DNA of 64,000 bases, taken from NCBI GenBank assembly GCA_045124055.1, contig JBGVKZ010000051.1, forward strand, positions 62,001-126,000, in the 5' to 3' direction. The translations under genes and the position numbers were made by a program. This stretch comes from CALZKI01 sp045124055. Lineage in GTDB: Bacteria; Bacillota; Clostridia; Lachnospirales; Lachnospiraceae. Below the pieces are notes generated by a model. That model was given only the letters and a program-made list of their open reading frames with translations, was not told the DNA's origin and searched no databases. Positions within the stretch are counted from its first letter, which is position 1. Every line of letters begins with the position of its first letter. Positions 33,089-41,825 of this stretch are shown piece by piece.

Positions 33089-34450
33089 ATGATTATTGGT
33101 AGGAATACAGAATTAAAATATTTGAATAACTACTATGAGAAAGCCGGTAGTCAGATATTGGTTGTGTATGGGCAAAAGCATGTCGGAACAATGGAACTAT
33201 TAAAGGAATTTGTTTTGGAGAAACCGAGTTATTTTTATTGTGCCAGAGCGTGCGTGGAAAGAGAACAGCAATTCTGGTGGAGTAAAGAACTGGAAGGAAT
33301 GGGGGCCAAAACCTCCAAATATCCTACGTATAGTGAATTACTGAAAGGTATTATTTCTAAAAAAACATCAAAAAAAGTTATTATTATTGATGAATTCCAA
33401 AATATCATTAAAAATAGTGATACGTTTATGAAAGAATTGGTTTCGTTTGTAAATAATCAGTGGAATTCTCAAGATGTTTTAGTAATTTTAAGTAGTTCAT
33501 CGATTGGCTGGATTGAAAACAGTATGGTTACAAAAATTGGTAATGCTGTTTATGAACTTTCAGGACTATTAAAAGTTAGAGAACTCGATTTTGAATGTTT
33601 TAAAGAATATTTTTCTAAGTTTGATACAACGGAATGTATCAAAGCCTTTTCCATATTGGGAGGCTATCCGGGACTTTGGAAATATTTTGACCAAAATCTT
33701 AGCGTGAAAGAAAACATTTGTCAAAATTTATTGAACAAAAACAGTTTTTTATTTGGCGAAGGAGAACGTATCGTAACAGAAGAACTTCGCGAGATGAGTG
33801 TATATAATACGATTTTAGCATCTCTGGCATCTGGCAATAATAAGCTCAATGCTTTATATGAGCATACTCAGTTTTCCAGAGCGAAAATTAGTGTATATTT
33901 AAAGAATTTGATGGAACTTGAAATTGTTGAAAAAGTATTTTCTTATGATTCAGAAGGAAGAGAAAATACGCAAAAGGGTATTTATCGTATTTGCAACAAT
34001 TTAGTAGATTTTTATTACACATATATGTATCCCAATATGAGCCGTTTGACTATGGATTCGGCACAGAATTTTTATGAAGAGTTTGTAGAAAAGCAGTTTC
34101 AGGAATATTTGGCACGTTATTTTGGAAAAATATGTGCCCAGTATGTAGAAACCTTAAATGAAAAGGATAAATTACCATTTCATGCTGAAGAAATGGGCGA
34201 GTGGATTGGAAAAGTTGGAACCATTGATTTAATTGCCCAGGGAGAAGAAAAATCTTTGGTAGTTGGTTGTAACTGGAATGAAGAAAAATACACCTACGAA
34301 GATTTGGAATGGTTATTATTCTGTGCAGATAAGGCACGTGTAGTACCGGATTATGTTTATTTGTTTTCCGCAAATGGTTTTGATGAAAAACTGGAATTAG
34401 AGGCAAGTAATAAAAAGAGTTTGCATTTGCTTCGCATAAAAGACCTTTAA
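33089..34450 (+). CDS. DUF234-type AAA ATPase-like protein with altered Walker A
   Basis: The 453-residue protein resembles the archaeal-ATPase/DUF234 family: N-terminal RNTELKYLN, P-loop region, Walker B VIIIDEFQN (97-105), a winged-helix-like middle (about 235-290) and a DUF234-like C-terminal domain (about 315-420). The P-loop reads GQKHVGTM (28-35), so the lysine that contacts phosphates is Thr34. It may bind but hardly hydrolyse ATP. It follows the EAL gene by 17 bases and precedes the topoisomerase by 30. Function unknown; some relatives are described as nuclease-like or toxin-related, which I cannot confirm here. Confidence 0.8.
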   Translation: MIIGRNTELKYLNNYYEKAGSQILVVYGQKHVGTMELLKEFVLEKPSYFYCARACVEREQQFWWSKELEGMGAKTSKYPTYSELLKGIISKKTSKKVIIIDEFQNIIKNSDTFMKELVSFVNNQWNSQDVLVILSSSSIGWIENSMVTKIGNAVYELSGLLKVRELDFECFKEYFSKFDTTECIKAFSILGGYPGLWKYFDQNLSVKENICQNLLNKNSFLFGEGERIVTEELREMSVYNTILASLASGNNKLNALYEHTQFSRAKISVYLKNLMELEIVEKVFSYDSEGRENTQKGIYRICNNLVDFYYTYMYPNMSRLTMDSAQNFYEEFVEKQFQEYLARYFGKICAQYVETLNEKDKLPFHAEEMGEWIGKVGTIDLIAQGEEKSLVVGCNWNEEKYTYEDLEWLLFCADKARVVPDYVYLFSANGFDEKLELEASNKKSLHLLRIKDL

Positions 34451-34480
34451 GAAGATAGATGAACTGGGTAAGGAATTGTA

Positions 34481-36496
34481 ATGGGAAAAATTTTAGTAAT
34501 TACCGAAAAACCTTCCGTAGCAAGAGAATATGCACAGATTTTATCTGTCAGCGGTGGGAAACGAGATGGATATATAGAAGATGACAATTATATAATTTCT
34601 TGGTGTGTGGGTCATTTGGTTACTATGAGCTATCCTGAAAAATATGACGAATCCTTGAAAAAGTGGTCTTTGAACACCTTGCCTTTTTTGCCAAAGGAAT
34701 ATAAGTACGAAGTTATTGGCAATGTAAAGAAGCAGTATGAAATTATTAAGTCATTGCTCAATAGAAAAGATGTAGATGAAATTCTTTGGGCAGGGGACCC
34801 TGCTAGAGAAGGTCAGTATATTGAAAATCTGATTAGAGACCAGGCAGGAGTTAACCCAAATGCTACGGAAAAAAGAGTTTGGATTGACTCCACAACAGAA
34901 GATGAAATTAAAAGGGGCATAAGAGATGCAAAACCTATGTCCGATTACGATAATCTGGCCGCATCCGGCTATATGCGTGCTATCGAAGATTATTCTATGG
35001 GCATCAATTTTTCTAGAGTGTTGTCTGTTCAGTATGGAAAAGATTTGAATGATGCGGCAGGGACAAAGTCCTGGAAACCAGTGGCGGTGGGCAGAGTTAT
35101 GACTTGTGTCCTAGGTATGATTGTAAAAAGAGAACGTGAAATAAGAGAGTTTGTAGAAACTCCCTTTTTTAAAGTTTTAGCAAAGTTAAAAGAGGACGAT
35201 ACGGAACTGGAAGCGGAATGGAAAGCCGTAGAAGGTTCTAAGTATTACTTAAGTCCAATATTATATAAGGACAACGGGTTTTTGAGGGAAGAAGATGCCA
35301 CGAATTTTATTGAAAGTTTAAAGGAAGCTGGCACGGCCGTTGTTAAGAAAATTGAAAAAAAGGTAGAAAAAAAGAATCCGCCTCTATTATTTAATTTGGC
35401 AGAATTACAGGCAGAATGTTCTAAAAAATTCAAAATCAGTCCAGATGAAACGCTTGCAATCGCTCAGGAATTATATGAAAAAAAATTGACGACCTATCCA
35501 AGAACGGATGCCAGAGTTTTATCCACGGCCATAGCTACAGAAATAGATAAGAATTTGCGTGGTTTATGCAGAATGCCTCAGGTATCTAACTTTGCGGCGG
35601 AAATTTTAAATAATGGTTTGTATAAAGGAATAGCAAAATCCAAATACACAGACGATTCTAAGATTTCAGACCACTATGCCATTATTCCAACCGGGCAGGG
35701 ATTAAATGAACTGACAAAGATGAGTGAAACGGCGTGTGCAGTATATTTATTAATCTGTAAAAGATTTTTGGCATGTTTTTATAGTCCTGCTATATATAAT
35801 AAACATAGTTTGTCCCTGGATATTTTGGGTGAAGAATTTAATGCCTCTTTGAAAGTTCTTATTGATGAAGGGTATTTGAAACTATATTCTAATGATGCAG
35901 AGGAGTCTTCGGATGCAAATAAAGAGGACGAGGACGAAGAAACACAGGGTAGCATCGAACAGCAAAAGAAATTAGCAAAACTATTATCCACTATAAAAAA
36001 AGGAGACCAATTAGAGTTAAATGGTTTCCGAATAAAAGAGGGAAAAACCACACCGCCAAAGCGTTATACCTCAGGGTCTATTATTCTTGCTATGGAAAAT
36101 GCAGGACAACTTATAGAGGATGAAACTTTACGTGAGCAGATAAAGGGAAGTGGTATTGGTACTTCGGCAACAAGGGCAGAAATCTTAAAGAAACTGATTT
36201 CACAAGGGTATATAAAATTGAACAAGAAAACCCAAGCCTTATCCCCAGATAAACTGGGAGAAATGGTGTATGAAATTGTTGCGTTAACCATTCCGGCACT
36301 TTTAAATCCGAAACTGACAGCAAGTTGGGAAAAAGGATTAACGCAGGTTGCTCAAGGTGTCACTACGAAAGAGGAATATCTGCAAAAGCTGGAAGAATTT
36401 GTTCGGGCAAAAACGACTGCTGTTATTAAGCACGGTGGCAGAGAAAAAAGTGCAGTTAACCAAAGATTTCGATTTGTAAGCCAATATTATAAATAA
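34481..36496 (+). CDS. topB: Type IA DNA topoisomerase, TopB (topoisomerase III)-like
   Basis: The 671-residue protein has the TOPRIM glutamate in ITEKPSVA (Glu9), the second TOPRIM motif GDPAREGQ (105-112) and the active-site Tyr in LTTYPRTDAR, and ends without C-terminal zinc fingers, as TopB does. The usual D-x-D-x-E metal motif reads D106-x-A108-x-E110. An acidic insertion (about 465-485) is present. It should relax or decatenate DNA. It is probably co-transcribed with the ATPase-like gene before it and the beta-helix gene after it. Confidence 0.92.
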   Translation: MGKILVITEKPSVAREYAQILSVSGGKRDGYIEDDNYIISWCVGHLVTMSYPEKYDESLKKWSLNTLPFLPKEYKYEVIGNVKKQYEIIKSLLNRKDVDEILWAGDPAREGQYIENLIRDQAGVNPNATEKRVWIDSTTEDEIKRGIRDAKPMSDYDNLAASGYMRAIEDYSMGINFSRVLSVQYGKDLNDAAGTKSWKPVAVGRVMTCVLGMIVKREREIREFVETPFFKVLAKLKEDDTELEAEWKAVEGSKYYLSPILYKDNGFLREEDATNFIESLKEAGTAVVKKIEKKVEKKNPPLLFNLAELQAECSKKFKISPDETLAIAQELYEKKLTTYPRTDARVLSTAIATEIDKNLRGLCRMPQVSNFAAEILNNGLYKGIAKSKYTDDSKISDHYAIIPTGQGLNELTKMSETACAVYLLICKRFLACFYSPAIYNKHSLSLDILGEEFNASLKVLIDEGYLKLYSNDAEESSDANKEDEDEETQGSIEQQKKLAKLLSTIKKGDQLELNGFRIKEGKTTPPKRYTSGSIILAMENAGQLIEDETLREQIKGSGIGTSATRAEILKKLISQGYIKLNKKTQALSPDKLGEMVYEIVALTIPALLNPKLTASWEKGLTQVAQGVTTKEEYLQKLEEFVRAKTTAVIKHGGREKSAVNQRFRFVSQYYK

Positions 36497-36522
36497 TTAT
36501 CTTAAGAAAGAAGGGCATAGAG

Positions 36523-37191
36523 ATGCAACAGGCTACAATTAAAGAGTTATATGACTTAAAAGAAACCATTGCGGCAGAACTTTTTGAAGGATTAACATAT
36601 CCTTGGGAAGCCTTGCCAAAAATCAGTGAATTTATTGTGAAATTAGGTGAAAGTTTACCAGAAGACATTTATGAAAAACGTGGAGAAAACGTGTGGATAG
36701 CAAAATCAGCCAAAGTATTTGATTCTGCTTACATAAATGGTCCTGCTATTATTGATGAAGATGCAGAAATTCGTCAATGTGCTTTTATCCGCGGAAATGC
36801 CATCGTTGGAAAGGGTGCAGTTGTTGGAAATTCTACGGAGCTTAAAAACGTTGTTTTATTTAATAAAGTACAGGTTCCACATTACAATTATGTTGGAGAT
36901 AGTATTTTAGGTTTTAAAGCACATATGGGTGCAGGTTCAATTACTTCGAATGTCAAAAGTGATAAAACTTTAGTTGTTGTGAAATCGGGCGATGAAAAAA
37001 TCGAAACAGGACTTAAAAAGTTCGGTGCGATGCTTGGTGATAACGTAGAAGTTGGTTGTAACAGTGTATTAAATCCAGGCACAGTTGTGGGAAGAAGTTC
37101 CAATATTTATCCTACCTCTTGTGTACGTGGAGTAATTCCGGCAGACAGTATATACAAAAATAAAGACGAAATTGTGAAAAAACTGTCATAA
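36523..37191 (+). CDS. Left-handed beta-helix (hexapeptide-repeat) protein, acyl/nucleotidyl-transferase-like
   Basis: The 222-residue protein has a helical N-terminus (1-60) followed by hexapeptide-repeat strands (about 63-205) such as VWIAKSAKVF, YINGPAIIDEDA, AFIRGNAIVGKGAVVGN and GDNVEVGCNSVLNPGTVVG. It resembles the C-terminal acetyltransferase half of GlmU, without a nucleotidyltransferase domain. Proteins of this kind usually transfer acetyl groups from acetyl-CoA; no clear catalytic His can be fixed by eye. AAGAAAG SD. It ends the possible asd-EAL-ATPase-topB group. Confidence 0.8.
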   Translation: MQQATIKELYDLKETIAAELFEGLTYPWEALPKISEFIVKLGESLPEDIYEKRGENVWIAKSAKVFDSAYINGPAIIDEDAEIRQCAFIRGNAIVGKGAVVGNSTELKNVVLFNKVQVPHYNYVGDSILGFKAHMGAGSITSNVKSDKTLVVVKSGDEKIETGLKKFGAMLGDNVEVGCNSVLNPGTVVGRSSNIYPTSCVRGVIPADSIYKNKDEIVKKLS

Positions 37192-37243
37192 AAATGACTA
37201 GATTTTTTGTCGGTTATGTGAGAAAATAAAAAAAGCGATTATA

Positions 37244-37265
37244 ACAACGTAGGAGACTATGTTGT
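37244..37265. promoter_or_regulatory. Inverted repeat upstream of the Fe-S scaffold / GGGtGRT operon
   Basis: ACAACGTA-GGAGAC-TATGTTGT (seven of eight pairs match). It covers the place where a -35 would be for the TATAAT at 37274-37279, and no good -35 hexamer is present, which would suit an activator or repressor site. Confidence 0.4.
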
Positions 37266-37304
37266 TTAGCAAATATAATTTCATATTTTGAAAGGAGATT
37301 TCAC

Positions 37305-38006
37305 ATGATTTATTCAAAAGAAGTGGAAGAAATGTGTCCAGTAGCACAGGGCGTTCATCATGGCTGTGCTCCTATTCCTGAAGAAGCAAAATGGGTTCAG
37401 GTTAAAAAAGTAGAAGACATCTCTGGTTTTACACACGGTGTAGGCTGGTGTGCTCCTCAGCAGGGTGCTTGTAAATTAACCCTTAATGTTAAAGAAGGTA
37501 TCATCCAGGAAGCATTGGTTGAAACAATCGGTTGTTCTGGTATGACTCACTCAGCTGCTATGGCATCTGAAATCCTTCCAGGCTTAACAGTTATGGAAGC
37601 TTTAAACACAGACTTAGTTTGTGATGCTATTAACACAGCAATGAGAGAATTATTCTTACAGATTGTTTATGGTCGTTCACAGAGTGCATTCTCTGAAGAC
37701 GGACTTGCTGTTGGTGCAGGTCTTGAAGACTTAGGTAAAGGTCTTAGAAGCCAGGTTGGTACAATGTATGGTACTTTAGCAAAAGGTCCTCGTTATCTTG
37801 AAATGGCTGAAGGTTATGTAACAGGTATCGCATTAGATGCTGATAACCAGATTATTGGTTACAAATTTGTAAACTTTGGTAAAATGACAGACTTCATGAA
37901 AAAAGGTGATGACCCTAACACAGCATACGAAAAAGCATGCGGTCAGTATGGTCGTGTAGATGATGCTGTTAAGATTATCGACCCAAGAACAGATAAAGAA
38001 GTTTAA
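37305..38006 (+). CDS. IscU/NifU-like iron-sulfur scaffold protein, long form
   Basis: The 233-residue protein resembles the NifU_N/IscU fold: a beta sheet with GACKLTLNVKEGIIQEALVETIGCSGM (split over 54-80), then helices with HSAAMASEILPGLTVMEAL. Cysteines are at 11, 21, 49, 56, 77, 106 and 212; C77 in GCSGMTHS corresponds to the GC motif of IscU. It is longer than IscU (about 125-150) by an N-terminal Cys-rich stretch and a C-terminal domain (about 145-233). The next gene, 22 bases downstream, encodes a GGGtGRT-family protein. AAAGGAG SD. No isc, suf or nifS gene is nearby, so a standard assembly role is not shown. Confidence 0.82.
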   Translation: MIYSKEVEEMCPVAQGVHHGCAPIPEEAKWVQVKKVEDISGFTHGVGWCAPQQGACKLTLNVKEGIIQEALVETIGCSGMTHSAAMASEILPGLTVMEALNTDLVCDAINTAMRELFLQIVYGRSQSAFSEDGLAVGAGLEDLGKGLRSQVGTMYGTLAKGPRYLEMAEGYVTGIALDADNQIIGYKFVNFGKMTDFMKKGDDPNTAYEKACGQYGRVDDAVKIIDPRTDKEV

Positions 38007-38028
38007 TTAGGTATAGGAGGATAAATCA

Positions 38029-39039
38029 ATGGCATTATTTGAATCATATGAAAGACGTATTGATCAAATCAATAGCGTTTTAAATAGTTATGGCATTTCT
38101 TCTATCGAAGAAGCTGAAAAAATTACAAAAGATGCTGGACTTGATGTTTACGCACAGGTAAAGAAAATCCAGCCTATCTGTTTTGAAAATGCTTGTTGGG
38201 CTTATACAGTAGGTGCAGCAATCGCAATCAAAAAAGGATGCAGAAAAGCTGCTGATGCTGCTGCAGCAATCGGTGAAGGACTTCAGGCATTCTGTATTCC
38301 AGGTTCCGTAGCAGACACACGTAAAGTAGGTCTTGGTCATGGTAACCTTGGCAAAATGTTATTGGAAGAAGAAACAGAATGTTTCGCATTCCTTGCAGGT
38401 CACGAATCTTTCGCAGCTGCTGAAGGTGCTATCGGTATCGCAGAAAAAGCTAACAAAGTTCGTAAAAAACCATTACGTGTTATCTTAAATGGTTTAGGAA
38501 AAGATGCAGCTTTAATCATTTCTCGTATCAACGGATTTACATTTGTTGAAACAGAATATGATCCATATACAAACGAAGTAAAAGAAATCTCTAGAAAAGC
38601 ATATTCTGAGGGACTTCGTTCAAAAGTTAACTGCTATGGTGCAAACTCAGTACCAGAAGGCGTTGCAATTATGTGGAAAGAAAACGTTGATGTATCTATT
38701 ACAGGTAACTCAACAAACCCAACAAGATTCCAGCATCCAGTAGCAGGAACATATAAGAAAGAAAGAATCGAAGCTGGCAAAAAATACTTCTCAGTAGCTT
38801 CAGGTGGTGGTACAGGACGTACACTTCACCCAGATAATATGGCTGCTGGTCCTGCATCATACGGTTTCACAGATACATTAGGACGTATGCATTCAGACGC
38901 ACAGTTCGCAGGTTCTTCATCTGTTCCAGCACACGTTGAAATGATGGGACTTATCGGTATGGGTAACAACCCAATGGTAGGTGCAACAGTAGCAGTTGCC
39001 GTATCCGTAGAAGAGGCTGCAACAGCTGGTAAATTCTAG
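38029..39039 (+). CDS. GGGtGRT-family protein, function unknown
   Basis: The 336-residue protein contains the family-naming motif GGGTGRT at 259-265 within SVASGGGTGRTLHPDNMAAG, plus glycine-rich stretches GLGHGNLGKM (101-110) and GLIGMGNNPMVG (307-318). Six cysteines are at 51, 56, 71, 89, 118 and 202. There is no signal peptide or membrane segment. I know the family only as a conserved one of unknown function. The strong TAGGAGG SD and the preference for frequent codons suggest high expression. It pairs with the IscU-like gene upstream, and the operon ends at a terminator. Confidence 0.85.
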   Translation: MALFESYERRIDQINSVLNSYGISSIEEAEKITKDAGLDVYAQVKKIQPICFENACWAYTVGAAIAIKKGCRKAADAAAAIGEGLQAFCIPGSVADTRKVGLGHGNLGKMLLEEETECFAFLAGHESFAAAEGAIGIAEKANKVRKKPLRVILNGLGKDAALIISRINGFTFVETEYDPYTNEVKEISRKAYSEGLRSKVNCYGANSVPEGVAIMWKENVDVSITGNSTNPTRFQHPVAGTYKKERIEAGKKYFSVASGGGTGRTLHPDNMAAGPASYGFTDTLGRMHSDAQFAGSSSVPAHVEMMGLIGMGNNPMVGATVAVAVSVEEAATAGKF

Positions 39040-39070
39040 ACGGAAAGTAAGTTAATAATGTAAGCAATAA

Positions 39071-39104
39071 TAGGGTACTTGTTCTGACAAGTACCCTATT
39101 TTTA
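39071..39104 (+). terminator. Terminator of the GGGtGRT operon
   Basis: TAGGGTACTTG and CAAGTACCCTA form a perfect stem with a six-base loop, followed by TTTTTATT. Confidence 0.92.
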
Positions 39105-39126
39105 TTGTATACGCAATAAAAATAAA

Positions 39127-39180
39127 CCACCTGCTATGCAGGTGAGTTCCCAGATAGCTTCGTCCAAAAAGAGCAGGGGA
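39127..39180. repeat. Orphan hairpin element, possible remnant of an IS200/IS605-type end
   Basis: A perfect stem CACCTGC-TAT-GCAGGTG (39128-39144) is followed by AGTTCCCAG and a GC-richer stretch ending AGCAGGGG. It has no T-run and no gene. Its form resembles the subterminal hairpins of IS200/IS605 elements, but no transposase is near; this is inference only. Confidence 0.3.
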
Positions 39181-39199
39181 AATATACAGTAAAATACTA

Positions 39200-39228
39200 A
39201 TGACGTGTCTATTTTTTTATGGTATAAT
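39200..39228 (+). promoter_or_regulatory. Predicted extended -10 promoter of the WG-repeat lipoprotein gene
   Basis: ATGACG (weak -35), 17-base spacer, and TGG-TATAAT (-10 at 39223-39228). The leader is about 75 bases long. Confidence 0.55.
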
Positions 39229-39308
39229 TTTCCTAATATTTAGTATAAAAAGAAGCAACCAGATGAGAAACCAGAAAATTGAGATACAGGATTAAAGAGT
39301 GAGGAGAA

Positions 39309-41039
39309 ATGATGAAACGAAAAAAGATAGCTTTAATTTTACTTAGCATTGGTTTATGTTTTGGGGTCTTTGGCTGTAAGGCAGAAGAAAAGAAAGAAGA
39401 TACTTCCGTAGAAGAATCCGTTCAAAAGAATACTGGAAAAAATGCGGAAACAGGTAATAATGCGAATAAGGAAAAAGAGGAAAAAAGTAAAGCACAAGAT
39501 TATCCCATTGTTATTAATCCTTCTTTAGTAGAAGAAATGTATTCAATTATTGAATCGGAAGATATTTTTTGTATTTTTGATGGAGAAAAATATGGATATG
39601 TAACCCAGGAAGGTGTGGAAATTACTGGATTTACCTATGATAAGGCATATCCCTTTTCAGAAGGTTTAGCCTGTGTTTATGAAAATGGAAAATATGGATT
39701 TATCGATACAGAGGGTGTAGAAAGTCTTTCATTTATTTATGATGATGCAGCCCCATTTTCTGATGGATTAGCCTATTTTGTATCTGGTGATGAATATGGC
39801 TTTATGAAACAAGATGGTACAGTTGCCTTTTATTTAGAATGTGATAGTGTCAGTTCTTTTCAGGAAGGATTTGCATACTTTAGTATGGACGGAAAATATG
39901 GCTATATAGATAAAACTGGACAAGCTATAATTGAGCCTCAGTATAGTGATGCGGATTATTTTGTGAATGGACTTGCTTTTGTATCCATTGATGGATATAA
40001 AGGTGCTATTGATACAAACGGAAATGTGGTCATTCCTATTCAGTATGAAAATCTTTCTCGTGAAGATATTTACATTCGTGCTTCGATTGGCGAGGAAGAA
40101 GAATTTTTTGATTTAAGTGGTGTGAAACGTTCGGAGGAAATCTACGACAAAAAAGTGCAGGAAGATAGCGAAAAAAACGCAAAAGAATCTGATTATACCA
40201 TTAAAACAGAAAATGACACTTTCTGTGTATATGATACACAGGGAAATGAAATTTTCTCTATGGAATGCACTTGGTCAAAACATGGAATTTATCATGATTC
40301 GGTCAACTATGTATTAGATGATGAAACGATTGTGATTTTAGAAGATAATGTAGATGCAGATTTGTCGGAAGTTGTATTAAAGAATTCCATTACTCCACGA
40401 AAGAAACTATATTGGGATTTAATCCATAAAAATGGAGTACAAGCTATCGGAACAGATGGAGGAGTAGAGAGTATTTCTTACATTGATTCATGGTATGAAG
40501 GTGCATATATCACAACTACCAAACTTTATGATATCGATAATTCTGGAAATCCAATTTTATATTATTATGAAACCCCTATTGAAATAACAGGCTTTCCATT
40601 ATCTTGTAGTGGTTTATATTCTATCGAAGATGAAGAACTATATTATCTGGTTTATGGAGAAGAATGTGGTGGCTCTTTAGGAGGCGATTATGTTTGTTTA
40701 TGGAAAGATGATGAAAGCGGAGAAACTTTCATTGGAACAGATGGTTCGGCTGGTGGTTTCGCAGGTTATTCGTATTATAGCCATATTTATCGTTATGAGT
40801 TAGGAAAGAAAAGTGATGTCTTATCATACGAATGGATTTGGCAGGTTACAGGTAATTACGACCAAGAGGACCTTTATAATAATGCCGACCTATTTTATAA
40901 TGATGAAGGTGTAGCTTTTTCAAACGATGACATTTTGAAGGCAGGATACGTCAATGAATATTGTGTGAACGATGAAAGAGTGACGATTGAACAGTATAAG
41001 GAAGCAAGCCAAAAGTATAGAATGATTACACTATACTAA
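39309..41039 (+). CDS. WG-repeat (KWG) lipoprotein
   Basis: The 576-residue protein has a lipoprotein signal peptide with lipobox VFGC (Cys23), a charged linker (25-65) and tandem WG-type repeats (about 75-265) with repeated Y-G-F/Y-[IVM] and FSEGLA-like units. A distinct C-terminal region (about 290-576) has no family I recognise. It is anchored on the outer face of the membrane; WG repeats are thought to bind proteins or ligands. A TPR lipoprotein follows after 27 bases. Confidence 0.88.
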   Translation: MMKRKKIALILLSIGLCFGVFGCKAEEKKEDTSVEESVQKNTGKNAETGNNANKEKEEKSKAQDYPIVINPSLVEEMYSIIESEDIFCIFDGEKYGYVTQEGVEITGFTYDKAYPFSEGLACVYENGKYGFIDTEGVESLSFIYDDAAPFSDGLAYFVSGDEYGFMKQDGTVAFYLECDSVSSFQEGFAYFSMDGKYGYIDKTGQAIIEPQYSDADYFVNGLAFVSIDGYKGAIDTNGNVVIPIQYENLSREDIYIRASIGEEEEFFDLSGVKRSEEIYDKKVQEDSEKNAKESDYTIKTENDTFCVYDTQGNEIFSMECTWSKHGIYHDSVNYVLDDETIVILEDNVDADLSEVVLKNSITPRKKLYWDLIHKNGVQAIGTDGGVESISYIDSWYEGAYITTTKLYDIDNSGNPILYYYETPIEITGFPLSCSGLYSIEDEELYYLVYGEECGGSLGGDYVCLWKDDESGETFIGTDGSAGGFAGYSYYSHIYRYELGKKSDVLSYEWIWQVTGNYDQEDLYNNADLFYNDEGVAFSNDDILKAGYVNEYCVNDERVTIEQYKEASQKYRMITLY

Positions 41040-41066
41040 GAAAACGGGGAGAGTAAAGGAGACAAT

Positions 41067-41717
41067 ATGAAAAAACAAACTTTATTGACACTATTAATAT
41101 GTATCACATTGCTTTTTAGTATGACAGGGTGTTCGTTGCTAAAACCAAGCGGTGATTTTCTCGCAGCAAAAGCCGTTGAGTATTATAATGAAAAAGATTA
41201 TGAGGCAGCGATTGATAAAATGTTAGAGGCAGAAAAAGCGGGATTAGATGAAGTAGCATTAGGAGATGTATATTCTATTTTGGGACATTGCTATTTAGAA
41301 TTGGAACGTATTGATGAAGCTTTTTCTTACTATGAAAAAGCCCTAGAAATTGAACCTGATGCTGTGGAATACATCGTTAATATTGCGATTGCATATCGTC
41401 AAATTGGCAACTACGATAAAGCAATGGAGCTGTATCAAAAAGCTCTGGAAATCGACCCTGATTATCCGGAATTGAATGTAAGTTTAGGTGCTCTTTATGT
41501 ATTGGAAAATGAGCCGGAAACAGCCATTCCATATTTTGAGAAAGCAATCGAATTAGACCCAACTATCGGAACCAGCTATGGTAATGCGGCATTGGCCTAC
41601 GCAATGATAGGGGATTTTGAAAAAGCAGATGAATACTTAAAACAATCGATTATATATGGATATGAAAATGCAAGTGTTGTAGAAGAAAAAATCAACGCTT
41701 TAAAAGATTTAGAGTAG
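41067..41717 (+). CDS. TPR-repeat lipoprotein
   Basis: The 216-residue protein has a signal peptide with lipobox MTGC (Cys22) and about four to five tetratricopeptide repeats (about 35-205), for example AFSYYEKALEIEPDAVEY and AMELYQKALEIDPDYPEL. It should be a membrane-anchored extracellular scaffold. It is probably co-transcribed with the WG-repeat lipoprotein and may work with it. Strong AAAGGAG SD. Confidence 0.9.
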   Translation: MKKQTLLTLLICITLLFSMTGCSLLKPSGDFLAAKAVEYYNEKDYEAAIDKMLEAEKAGLDEVALGDVYSILGHCYLELERIDEAFSYYEKALEIEPDAVEYIVNIAIAYRQIGNYDKAMELYQKALEIDPDYPELNVSLGALYVLENEPETAIPYFEKAIELDPTIGTSYGNAALAYAMIGDFEKADEYLKQSIIYGYENASVVEEKINALKDLE

Positions 41718-41736
41718 TAGCCGTATATAATAATGC

Positions 41737-41764
41737 TCTGGTAAAAGAGATTTCCCTTGCCAGA
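41737..41764 (+). terminator. Weak hairpin after the TPR lipoprotein
   Basis: TCTGG pairs with CCAGA through a mostly paired 28-base hairpin with two mismatches, followed by T-rich but not pure T sequence. It overlaps the -35 box of the next promoter. Confidence 0.35.
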
Positions 41765-41785
41765 TGATTTATTTTACGCTATATT
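41757..41785 (+). promoter_or_regulatory. Predicted promoter of the DUF4190-DUF2752 pair
   Basis: TTGCCA (41757-41762), 17-base spacer and TATATT (41780-41785), 40 bases before the DUF4190 ATG. Confidence 0.5.
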
Positions 41786-41825
41786 TATTATATTGTAGAA
41801 AAAAAGAAAAGTGAGGTAGTGAACT

